A stretch of 38,422 nucleotides of DNA from Actinomycetales bacterium. GTDB taxonomy: Bacteria > Actinomycetota > Actinomycetes > S36-B12 > UBA5976. A program made the translations under genes and the position numbers. The first letter of the stretch is position 1; the number at the start of each line of letters is the position of its first letter. Below the pieces are notes generated by a model, which was given only the letters and a program-made list of their open reading frames with translations, had not been told where the DNA came from and searched no databases. Positions 28,481 to 36,198 of the stretch are shown here, one piece after another. The stretch lies in contig JAIXQF010000010.1 of assembly GCA_027484085.1 (NCBI GenBank), forward strand, positions 250,970 to 289,391, written 5' to 3'.

Positions 28481-30984
28481 TGAAGGTTCCTGTTTCCTGG
28501 TTGCGCGAGTTTGTTGAAATTCCAGAAAGCCTGTCTGGTCGCGAAGTTTCTGAACTGCTTTTGAATGTCGGCTTTGAGGTCGAGGGCGTTGACACAGTTG
28601 GCGACGTGCGTGGACCACTCGTAGTTGGACTTGTTAAGTCAATTGAAGAGTTAACAGATTTCAAAAAGCCAATTCGTTGGTGCCAAGTTGAAGTTGGCGC
28701 AGCGCATGGAAATGATGCAACTCCTGGAATTCGGGGAATCGTATGTGGCGCCCGCAACTTTGCCGAAGGTGACTTAGTCGTTGTTGCACTACCTGGCACA
28801 ACGCTGCCTGGCGATTTCACTATTGCAACTCGCGAAACTTACGGCCACATTTCCGATGGCATGATTTGCTCGGTTCGCGAACTTGGGATTGGAGATGAGC
28901 ACGACGGCATTTTGATTTTGCCTGCTGGCTCTGCAGCTCCTGGTGACAACGCTTTCCCAATTCTTGGATTGGGCGATGAAGTTCTAGATATCTCTGTAAC
29001 TCCGGATCGGGGATACGCCCTTAGTATGCGTGGCATGGCTCGAGAAGCCGCGATTTCGCAAAGAGTTTCGTTCAATGACCCTGGCGTTGTCCTTGCCGAT
29101 CTTCCAGAAGCCGGTGGCACTGTTATTCCAGCAGCCAGTGATGATTACCAAGCCTGCGACTTATTAGTTCTGCGCACTCTAGGCAACTACAACCCAGCAG
29201 CGCCAACTCCTGATTTCATCAAGGCACGGTTAGCCGCTGTTGGAGTTCGTTCCATTTCACTGGCTGTTGATTTAACCAACTACGTGATGTTTGAACTTGG
29301 CCAGCCTCTGCATGCTTTTGACGCTGACAAGATCACTGGAACAATTCGAGCTCGTTGGGCCAAGTCCGGTGAAACCCTTGAAACTCTTGACGGCGTGCAG
29401 CGAAATCTAACAACTGAAGATTTAGTTATTGCTGATGATGCCCGAGTACTTTCCTTGGCTGGCGTCATGGGTGGCGCGTATAGCGAAATCTCAGAAACCA
29501 CGACTCGAGTTGTACTTGAGGCAGCTCATTTCAATCCAGTTGAAATTGCCCGGATGAGTCGTCGTCACAAGCTTTCTTCAGAGGCCTCTCGCCGTCTTGA
29601 GCGCGGTGTCGATCGTATGTTGCCGCCGGTTGCCTCAGCCCGATTTGCAGAACTTTTAATTGAGCATGGTGGAGCAACTTTCGAAGGCACTTCTGGTGTC
29701 GAACAAGCGCCAGATCCAATTGTGATTTCTTTTGATCCAAATCTTCCAGGTCAAGTGGCTGGACACTCTTACGATGCAGTTAACGTCGAAACGATTCTGG
29801 TTTCACTTGGCTGCGCTGTTGACACTACAAATTCCGTGTGGACGGTTCGGACTCCATCGTGGCGCCCAGATCTAGCTGCAGCAATTGATTTAGTTGAAGA
29901 AGTTATTCGCATCGACGGTTATGAAAAAGTTCCAACTACTTTGCCTACCGCGCCAGCTGGCCGGGGACTAACTGAATTGCAGAAACTACAACGCCGTGCC
30001 GGTCTACATCTAGCTGGTCGTGGCTTAGTTGAAGTTCGTAACTATCCATTCGTTGGCACTGCAGAGTTTGACGCACTTGGAATTCCAGCAGATGATTCCC
30101 GTCGCCATGCAGTGCAGCTAGCAAATGCTTTATCAGATGAACAGCCATTAATGCGCACAACTTTGCTGCCAGGTTTAGCTGGAGCTCTAGCTCGAAATAT
30201 CTCACGCGGGTTTACTGATGTTGCACTATTCGAAATCTCATCAGTCAGTCTGCTTTCCGCCGATCAAAGTGCAACGGGTGTTACAAACCCACCGCGCCCA
30301 TCAGTACTCCAGCGTCCAACTGCTGCTGACATAGACGCTTTAGAGGCATTACTTCCGCAGCAACCACTTCACCTGGGCGCGTTACTAACGGGCGCACTAA
30401 AGCCAACAGCACTTGGTGCCAAGCCAACCCCAGCAACTTGGAGCGATGCAATTGATATCGCACTGGCACTTGGCATTGAACTTGGCGTCGAAATTGAAGT
30501 AACTGCAGGCAACTTGGCACCATGGCACCCAGGTCGTTGTGCCGCACTCTCGATCAACGGGGAACTGATGGGATACGCAGGAGAGCTTGCGCCAAAGGCC
30601 TTGGAGAATCTTGGGCTTCCAAAGCGCGCTGTAGCGCTGGAACTAAATCTTTCAGTGCTATTAGCGGCTGCAAACACAGTTGCTTCCGCTCCTGCAATTT
30701 GGACTTTCCCAGTTGCGAAGGAAGACATTGCCTTGGTAGTTAAGGCAGACGTGGCAGCAACTGATGTCCTGGACGTTGTTTGTGCAGCAGCAGGCGAATT
30801 ACTCGAAGACATTCGATTGTTCGATGTTTATGAAGGCGCTCAAGTTCCAGAAGGCCACAAGTCTTTGGCATTTGCCCTTCGATTCCGTGCCCAAGATCGC
30901 ACGCTTGCTGCCGAAGAAGTTGCTGCAGCTCGTCAGGCCGGGGTAGATGCTGCCGCTAAGTCTTTCGGTGCAACACTTCGCTAG
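28480..30984 (+). CDS. pheT: phenylalanyl-tRNA synthetase beta subunit
   Basis: Structural, tRNA-binding and editing subunit. 834 residues, full length: an EMAP-like tRNA-binding domain (MKVPVSWLREFVEIPE; VCGARNFAEGD), the B3/B4 editing region (SLAVDLTNYVMFELGQPLHAFD near residue 260), the B5 domain around residues 405-480, a catalytic-like domain and a C-terminal anticodon-binding FDX-ACB domain from about 735 (PVAKEDIALVVKADVAATDVLD). Only 13 nt separate its stop from the stop of the convergent channel gene, with no clear terminator between. Confidence 0.97.
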   Translation: MKVPVSWLREFVEIPESLSGREVSELLLNVGFEVEGVDTVGDVRGPLVVGLVKSIEELTDFKKPIRWCQVEVGAAHGNDATPGIRGIVCGARNFAEGDLVVVALPGTTLPGDFTIATRETYGHISDGMICSVRELGIGDEHDGILILPAGSAAPGDNAFPILGLGDEVLDISVTPDRGYALSMRGMAREAAISQRVSFNDPGVVLADLPEAGGTVIPAASDDYQACDLLVLRTLGNYNPAAPTPDFIKARLAAVGVRSISLAVDLTNYVMFELGQPLHAFDADKITGTIRARWAKSGETLETLDGVQRNLTTEDLVIADDARVLSLAGVMGGAYSEISETTTRVVLEAAHFNPVEIARMSRRHKLSSEASRRLERGVDRMLPPVASARFAELLIEHGGATFEGTSGVEQAPDPIVISFDPNLPGQVAGHSYDAVNVETILVSLGCAVDTTNSVWTVRTPSWRPDLAAAIDLVEEVIRIDGYEKVPTTLPTAPAGRGLTELQKLQRRAGLHLAGRGLVEVRNYPFVGTAEFDALGIPADDSRRHAVQLANALSDEQPLMRTTLLPGLAGALARNISRGFTDVALFEISSVSLLSADQSATGVTNPPRPSVLQRPTAADIDALEALLPQQPLHLGALLTGALKPTALGAKPTPATWSDAIDIALALGIELGVEIEVTAGNLAPWHPGRCAALSINGELMGYAGELAPKALENLGLPKRAVALELNLSVLLAAANTVASAPAIWTFPVAKEDIALVVKADVAATDVLDVVCAAAGELLEDIRLFDVYEGAQVPEGHKSLAFALRFRAQDRTLAAEEVAAARQAGVDAAAKSFGATLR

Positions 30985-30997
30985 ATGTTGCTAGAAC

Positions 30998-31666
30998 TTA
31001 AGAAACTTTCGTAACTGCCTTAACTACGAACAACCCAAGCGCCGCTCCAACTAATTGGGCTGCAATAAAAGGGGCTACCGAGCTGGGCGCGATACCGGCA
31101 AAGGTATCGGAAAAAACACGACCTATCGTGATCGCGGGATTCGCAAAAGAAGTAGATGAAGTAAAGAAGTAAGCCGAACCAATCCAGCCAGAAACTACTA
31201 CCGGAATCAAAGTTGTCTGGGCGCGCGCAACAAGCACACCAATCACGGTGATCAGGCCAGCCGTAGCAATTACTTCGCCAATCAGTTTTCCAACGGTGAT
31301 TCTTTCGGTGCCTGAAATCTGGATAACTGCTAAATCGAACATCGCATTTGCAACAATCGCGCCGGTTATTGCACCAACAATTTGCACTGCTATGTAGGCA
31401 ATTGCATCCTTGGCCTGCATTGACTTGTTGAAAAGTGAAACAAGAGTCACAGCTGGATTAAAGTGCGCTCCGCTGATTGGACCAAGAATCAGAATCAATA
31501 TCGCCAAGGCAAAGATCGTTGAAACGGTATTGATGAGTAGCGCAACGCCAGCATCAGGGGACAAGTTGGTGCCCATAATTCCGGATCCAACAACGACGCA
31601 GGCAAGTAAGGCCATACCCACAAATTCAGAAACGAGTTTGGCGGCGGTTGTAGGCGTATTTGGCAC
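30998..31666 (-). CDS. MIP-family (aquaporin-like) channel
   Basis: Membrane channel of 222 residues with six predicted helices and two half-helix loops. NPA boxes are at 70-72 (SGAHFNPAVT) and 176-178 (STSFANPAIT). In classical aquaporins and glycerol facilitators Arg follows the second NPA and forms the selectivity filter; here Ile179 follows and the nearest Arg is 183. The region SFANPAITIGRVFSDTFAGIAP recalls actinobacterial MIP channels found with arsenic genes, but none lie nearby. Start GTG 31666 has SD AGGAG about 9 nt upstream. It is convergent with pheT and divergent from argC. Solute: water, glycerol or a metalloid acid is possible. Confidence 0.88.
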   Translation of the reverse strand: MPNTPTTAAKLVSEFVGMALLACVVVGSGIMGTNLSPDAGVALLINTVSTIFALAILILILGPISGAHFNPAVTLVSLFNKSMQAKDAIAYIAVQIVGAITGAIVANAMFDLAVIQISGTERITVGKLIGEVIATAGLITVIGVLVARAQTTLIPVVVSGWIGSAYFFTSSTSFANPAITIGRVFSDTFAGIAPSSVAPFIAAQLVGAALGLFVVKAVTKVS

Positions 31667-31817
31667 TGGAAGTAACTCCTTGGTTTAATGGACCGCTTGC
31701 GGCTTGTGATCTGTCCTCGTCGTCAATCCTTGCCTATCCCAGAGCAATAACTCCCACTAAATCGCCACCATCTAGGTGAATAATTGCAGAACTTCTACGT
31801 CTTGAGAATTCGCTGAT

Positions 31818-31852
31818 TTGGTATTTATGCAATTATGCGTATAATTATGCAC
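31818..31852 (+). promoter_or_regulatory. argC promoter, leaderless, with ArgR-box-like sequence
   Basis: TTGGTA (31818-31823), a 16-nt spacer and a perfect TATAAT (31840-31845) place the transcript start at or next to the ATG at 31853, 7 nt beyond the -10. The promoter overlaps an AT-rich tract with three TTATGC copies (31825, 31833, 31845) and the palindrome ATAATTAT (31841-31848), the type of site bound by arginine repressor. ArgR is encoded in the same operon, so autoregulation is likely. Confidence 0.7.
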
Positions 31853-32893
31853 ATGAGCGAATTAATCAAAGTAGCCATTGTTGGGGCCTCGGGTTATGCC
31901 GGCGCCGAATTGATTCGAATCATTCATGCTCATCCCCATTTTGAGTTGGGCGTAATCGCTGCGGGATCAAACGCAGGTGCCACCTTGGCGCAGGTTCATC
32001 CGCAGTTTTCGAGCGTTCCAGAGCTTGCTGGATTGGTATTTTCCGATTCAACGCCGCAGGCCATCGAGAATCACGACCTAGTATTTCTAGCCTTGCCACA
32101 CGGTCAGTCTGCGGAATTGATTGCAAAAGTTCCAGACGATGTTTTCATCGTTGACCTTGGTGCAGACTTTCGATTAGAAGATGACAAGGATTGGCACACT
32201 TATTACGGGGGAGCGTACGCAGGCTCTTGGACTTACGGCATTCCAGAAATTCATGGCGTGCGGGAAAAGATATCTGGCAGCACTCGGATTGCAAACCCAG
32301 GTTGCTACGCCACCGCAATCGAACTTGGGTTAACTCCGCTTCTGGCGTCAAATTCAGTTGATGCCAAAGACATCATCGTTGTCGCTGCCTCAGGAACATC
32401 TGGCGCAGGACGTGGCGCGAAGGTGAATTTACTTAACAGTGAAGTTGCCGGGTCCATGTCGACTTACAAAGTTGGTGGAACTCATCAGCACACGCCAGAA
32501 ATCGAACAAACCTTAAGCAAGCTCGCAGGAACGGAAGTTCAAATCAACTTCACTCCGATGTTGGCGCCAATGCCGCGCGGAATCCTGGCAACCATGAGCG
32601 TTAAAACCGAGCTCGGTGGTGCAAAACTTCGGGAAGTAATGTCTCAGTATTACGCAGGCGAAGCTTTCGTAACTGTCCTGCCAGAAGATCAATTGCCGGT
32701 TACTGCTTCGACGCTGGGTTCCAATGCAGTTCACATACAGGTCGCCAAAGATGATCGAACCAATCGCGCGACGGTAATCGTGGCAATCGACAATTTGATC
32801 AAGGGTGCTGCGGGTCAAGCCGTGCAAAATGCGAATCTAATCTGTGGATTCCCGGAAACATCCGGGTTAACTGCAATTGGGGTTGCGCCGTGA
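31853..32893 (+). CDS. argC: N-acetyl-gamma-glutamyl-phosphate reductase
   Basis: NADPH-dependent reduction of N-acetylglutamyl phosphate to the semialdehyde in arginine synthesis. 346 residues from ATG 31853. ATGs at 31835 and 31847 are in frame but lie before or beside the -10 box, so 31853 is preferred as a leaderless start; the protein then begins MSELIKVAIVGASGYAGAEL with the nucleotide-binding GxxGxxG. The active-site Cys is in NPGCYAT near residue 155. Catalytic His is likely in the GGTHQHTPEIEQ region. The stop overlaps argB by 4 nt; argJ, normally next, is absent. Confidence 0.95.
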   Translation: MSELIKVAIVGASGYAGAELIRIIHAHPHFELGVIAAGSNAGATLAQVHPQFSSVPELAGLVFSDSTPQAIENHDLVFLALPHGQSAELIAKVPDDVFIVDLGADFRLEDDKDWHTYYGGAYAGSWTYGIPEIHGVREKISGSTRIANPGCYATAIELGLTPLLASNSVDAKDIIVVAASGTSGAGRGAKVNLLNSEVAGSMSTYKVGGTHQHTPEIEQTLSKLAGTEVQINFTPMLAPMPRGILATMSVKTELGGAKLREVMSQYYAGEAFVTVLPEDQLPVTASTLGSNAVHIQVAKDDRTNRATVIVAIDNLIKGAAGQAVQNANLICGFPETSGLTAIGVAP

Positions 32894-33651
32894 CAGTTGT
32901 CATCAAATTTGGTGGCAACGCGATGGTTGATCGTGAGGCACTTGCTGCCTTCGTTGCCGGAGTTAAGCAACTCTGCGCCGTCGGAGAGAATCCAGTCATA
33001 GTTCACGGTGGTGGACCGCAGATATCAGCCGGACTGAAAGCTGCGGGGATCGTTTCAGAATTCAAAGGTGGTTATCGAGTTACAACCGCTGAATCGGTTC
33101 AAGTAGTTCGTGATGTATTAGTTAATGAAGTTAATGCTGAACTTGTTGAGTTACTAAATTCACATGGCGTATCCGCCGTATCGATGCCAGGAGATGTCGA
33201 TGCGCTGCTGACCGCTGAACATCGCACGGTATTGGTTGACGGAATCCAGGAAGACATCGGACTTGTTGGAGAAGTGGTAGCAGTTGAGGCACCTGCAATC
33301 AGCTCGAGCCTTGCAAAGGGAGAAGTGCCAGTAATCTCAACAGCTGCTCGCGCTACCGATGGCCAACTATTCAATGTAAATGCCGACACGGCAACATCAG
33401 CGGTGGCTATCGCACTTGCTGCCAGTGAAATGATCATGCTCACTGATGTTCCAGGGGTCTATGCGAATTGGCCAGATCGAGATTCCTTGATTACCGAGAT
33501 GACTTCAGACGAGTTAACGAAACTACTTCCAAAACTTGAATCCGGAATGGTGCCAAAGATGGAAGCATGCCTGCGTGCGATCGAAGGCGGAATCCCAACC
33601 GTTCGAGTGGTTGGGAACCTAAGCGATGAAGGTACTCGGGTAACCAAATGA
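32890..33651 (+). CDS. argB: acetylglutamate kinase
   Basis: Phosphorylates N-acetylglutamate, often the arginine-feedback step. 253 residues, close to the short E. coli type rather than the roughly 300-residue actinobacterial norm; it lacks the N-terminal helix linked to hexamer formation and arginine inhibition in longer enzymes. Motifs: VIKFGGNAM at the start, VHGGGPQIS near residue 38, FNVNADTATSAVAIAL and LTDVPGVY. Start GTG overlaps the argC stop, and its stop overlaps argR (ATGA), leaving no room for argJ or argD. Confidence 0.94.
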   Translation: MTVVIKFGGNAMVDREALAAFVAGVKQLCAVGENPVIVHGGGPQISAGLKAAGIVSEFKGGYRVTTAESVQVVRDVLVNEVNAELVELLNSHGVSAVSMPGDVDALLTAEHRTVLVDGIQEDIGLVGEVVAVEAPAISSSLAKGEVPVISTAARATDGQLFNVNADTATSAVAIALAASEMIMLTDVPGVYANWPDRDSLITEMTSDELTKLLPKLESGMVPKMEACLRAIEGGIPTVRVVGNLSDEGTRVTK

Positions 33652-34118
33652 CGAATCGGGCATCTCGACTAGCGCTTATACAAGACATCATTACGAGCAA
33701 CGATGTTTCCTCACAAGCAGAGATTGTTTTACTGCTCGCACGTAAAGGCGTAACTGTTACCCAAGCAACTTTGAGTCGCGATTTAGAAATCCTGGGCGCA
33801 GTCAAGATCGCTAAAGGGGCAAAAGGCCTAGGTTATGTAATTCCCGATGATGGTACGGGAACCCCAATTACGAAAGATGCATCGCGTTTAGCACGCGCGA
33901 TGTCAGAGCTGGCCGCTGGCGTTGATTACTCAGCAAACATAGTTGTAGTTCGAACTTCACCTGGAGCAGCAAGTTATCTAGCGTCCACAATTGATCGCAG
34001 TGGATTGGAAACAATCATTGGAACCATCGCTGGCGATGACACCGTGATGTTGATTACCCGAGATCCAGCCGGGGGAGCATCGGTGTGTCAGCAACTTCAA
34101 GACCTAGTAAGCGCGTAG
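33648..34118 (+). CDS. argR: arginine repressor
   Basis: Arginine-responsive regulator of arginine genes. 156 residues: N-terminal winged helix (RLALIQDIITSNDVSSQAEIV, QATLSRDLEILGAVKI) and a C-terminal hexamerisation and arginine-binding domain from about 80 (VRTSPGAASYLASTID, GTIAGDDTVMLI with the arginine-contacting Asp pair). It overlaps argB by 4 nt. Its likely target is the palindromic AT-rich site over the argC promoter. Confidence 0.97.
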   Translation: MTNRASRLALIQDIITSNDVSSQAEIVLLLARKGVTVTQATLSRDLEILGAVKIAKGAKGLGYVIPDDGTGTPITKDASRLARAMSELAAGVDYSANIVVVRTSPGAASYLASTIDRSGLETIIGTIAGDDTVMLITRDPAGGASVCQQLQDLVSA

Positions 34119-34157
34119 TTAACCGAGACAATAGATCTGAATCAAGGGAGAGCAATC

Positions 34158-35591
34158 GTGAGTAGCAACACAAGTGACGCCAGACTTTGGGGCGCACGTT
34201 TTGCATCTGGTCCAAGTGATGCCATGGCGAACCTGAGTGCGTCAGTGCATTTTGACTGGGTACTTGCTCCTTACGACATCGCACAGAGCAAGGCACATGC
34301 GCGAGTGCTTCATGGCGCCGGCTTGCTCACCAAAGATGAGCTAAAGACCATGGTTGATGGCCTGGATACTTTGCTAGCGAATGCTGCATCTGGAGAATTC
34401 GTTCCAACTCCCGCCGATGAAGATGTTCACAGTGCACTTGAACGCGGATTGATTGAAACCATTGGTCCGGAAGTGGGTGGCAAGCTCCGTGCGGGTCGCA
34501 GCCGCAATGATCAGGTCTCGACAGACTTGCGCATGTATTTACGGAATAACGCCCGCCTGCTTGCTGTGGCAGTCTGTGATCTGCAGTCAGCGCTCTTGCA
34601 ACAAGCCCGAGCGCACGTTGATCACCCAGCGCCAGGCTTTACGCACCTTCAGCACGCGCAACCTGTTTCGTTCGGACATGAACTGGCAAAACACATTCAC
34701 GCACTTGCTCGCGACCTTGATCGGTTTGCTGACTGGGATCAGCGAACTGCCAAATCACCGATGGGCAGTGGCGCATTAGCTGGCACAAGTTTGGATCTAG
34801 ATCCAGTCGCACTTGCAAAGGATCTCGGATTTGAAGGCGTAGTCGAGAATTCAATCGATGGCGTTAGCGATCGCGACTACGTTGCAGAATTCTTATTTGT
34901 CACGAGCCTGATTGGTGTGCACCTTTCAAGACTTGGTGAGGAAATTTGCCTCTGGACATCTCGCGAATTTGCTTGGGCAACTTTGGACGATGCTTGGTCA
35001 ACGGGATCCTCGATCATGCCGCAGAAAAAGAATCCTGATGTTGCTGAATTAGCTCGCGGTAAGTCTGGTCGATTGATTGGTCACGTGACTGCAATCCTTA
35101 CCGTCCTAAAAGGCTTGCCGTTTGCCTATAACCGCGACTTACAGGAAGACAAAGAAAGCGTTATCGATGCGATCGAAACTTTGCATCTGTTGTTGCCTGC
35201 AATGACCGGTTGTGTTGCTACGCTGAAATTCGACACCGAAAAAATGTTGGCAAGTGCTCCTGATGGATTCGCCCTTGCAACTGACATCGCTGAATGGGTA
35301 GTTCGCCAAGGTGTGCCATTTAGAGAGGCACATGAAATCGCTGGCGCTTGCGTACGGGAAGCCGAAAAGCAGGGGACTGATCTTGATGGTTTAACCGATG
35401 CACAATTTGCTGCAATTCACTCAAGCCTGACACCTGCAGTTCGTGAAGTACTTACGGTTCAGGGCTCCCTGGACTCCCGGTCAACAATCAATGGAACAGC
35501 ACCAGCTTCGGTTCGCAAGCAACTGGCTACCGCGGAAAAGAATATTGCAGACCTAAAGAAGTGGTCAGCAAAACTCCCACACGCAATCTAG
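34158..35591 (+). CDS. argH: argininosuccinate lyase
   Basis: Cleaves argininosuccinate to arginine and fumarate, the last arginine step. 477 residues from GTG with SD AAGGGAGAG. Family regions: [40 protein letters not shown], the catalytic-His region [13 protein letters not shown] and the lyase signature [15 protein letters not shown] near residue 282. Its partner argG is not adjacent. The stop abuts the stop of the convergent toxin gene with no gap. Confidence 0.97.
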   Translation: MSSNTSDARLWGARFASGPSDAMANLSASVHFDWVLAPYDIAQSKAHARVLHGAGLLTKDELKTMVDGLDTLLANAASGEFVPTPADEDVHSALERGLIETIGPEVGGKLRAGRSRNDQVSTDLRMYLRNNARLLAVAVCDLQSALLQQARAHVDHPAPGFTHLQHAQPVSFGHELAKHIHALARDLDRFADWDQRTAKSPMGSGALAGTSLDLDPVALAKDLGFEGVVENSIDGVSDRDYVAEFLFVTSLIGVHLSRLGEEICLWTSREFAWATLDDAWSTGSSIMPQKKNPDVAELARGKSGRLIGHVTAILTVLKGLPFAYNRDLQEDKESVIDAIETLHLLLPAMTGCVATLKFDTEKMLASAPDGFALATDIAEWVVRQGVPFREAHEIAGACVREAEKQGTDLDGLTDAQFAAIHSSLTPAVREVLTVQGSLDSRSTINGTAPASVRKQLATAEKNIADLKKWSAKLPHAI

Positions 35592-35849
35592 TCACTTTTG
35601 ATAGACATCTTTGCGATGCCCGATTGTCAAAACCAGGATCACGAGTCTTCCTTTTACCACGTCATAGATAACCCGATAAATACCAACTCGAACTCGATAC
35701 TCGCTTCGCTCAGTTAACTTGATGGCTGCGGGCGGGTATGGGTTACTTCGCAAAATTTCAATCACGCCTTCAATGCGCAATCGATCCTTTTTTGGGATCT
35801 TGGTGAGCGACTTCCTGGCTGAGGGACTGACCTCAACTTCATATTTCAT
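35592..35849 (-). CDS. RelE/ParE-superfamily toxin
   Basis: 85-residue basic protein, the toxin half of a type II toxin-antitoxin pair. The fold signature is clear: MKYEVEVSPSARKSLTKIPKKDRLRIE, then YPPAAIKLTERSEYRVRVGIYRVIYDV and a C-terminal HRKDVYQK, the basic and aromatic residues used for mRNA cleavage in RelE-type toxins. It starts inside the antitoxin stop (ATGA), so toxin production depends on antitoxin translation. No frameshift or truncation; it appears functional. Confidence 0.92.
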   Translation of the reverse strand: MKYEVEVSPSARKSLTKIPKKDRLRIEGVIEILRSNPYPPAAIKLTERSEYRVRVGIYRVIYDVVKGRLVILVLTIGHRKDVYQK

Positions 35850-36094
35850 TTAAGTCCAAGTTGTAGCTTGACTTCTTCCCAAGGAATGTTTGGACTCGTA
35901 TCCTCCAGAGCCGCAGTTAGAGCAATGACATCCTCGATCTCTTCAAGTGCATCCATAAGTTGTTCATAGCGCTCAGGACTAATCAGCACGGCAGCATTCT
36001 CACCATGCTTCTGGATAAACACTGCCTCAACAGCAGATGTTGCAATAGCCTCACTGAAATTTTCGCGGGCTTCGGTAACTGACATTGTGCTCAT
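35846..36094 (-). CDS. Phd/YefM-family antitoxin
   Basis: 82 residues from ATG 36094 (a TTG at 36109 lies inside the -10 and is rejected). The N-terminal Phd fold, MSVTEARENFSEAIATSAVEAVFIQKHGENAAVLISPERYEQL, binds the operator and the acidic C-terminal part (DALEEIEDVIALTAALED) should wrap the toxin. Antitoxin precedes toxin with a 4-nt overlap, the standard arrangement. Its transcript is probably leaderless, starting at the ATG. Confidence 0.92.
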   Translation of the reverse strand: MSTMSVTEARENFSEAIATSAVEAVFIQKHGENAAVLISPERYEQLMDALEEIEDVIALTAALEDTSPNIPWEEVKLQLGLK

Positions 36095-36100
36095 AAAAGT

Positions 36101-36129
36101 ATTGTACAAAATTTCATTAAAAATGTACA
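36101..36129 (-). promoter_or_regulatory. toxin-antitoxin promoter and operator
   Basis: On the minus strand, TGTACA (plus 36124-36129) and TACAAT (plus 36101-36106) are 17 nt apart as -35 and -10, and the -10 lies 6 nt before the ATG. The palindromic hexamer TGTACA occurs at 36103-36108 and 36124-36129, exactly 21 bp apart, so on the same face of the helix and overlapping both promoter boxes: a likely autorepression site for the antitoxin. Confidence 0.65.
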
Positions 36130-36198
36130 GAACTAAATGGATAGATGTTGGGCGTGGATAGTTTGGGGTTTGATTAAGGAATCGGCAAGGATAGAGGA

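Noticed and set aside
31835-31852. Earlier in-frame ATG starts of argC at 31835 and 31847
   Set aside because: 31835 lies upstream of the -10 box, and 31847 lies between the -10 and the expected transcript start; 31853 gives the family-like N-terminus.
36110-36198. tRNA gene in the spacer before tyrS
   Set aside because: No cloverleaf, TTC-loop or anticodon arm pattern is visible; it holds the toxin-antitoxin operator and the tyrS upstream region only.
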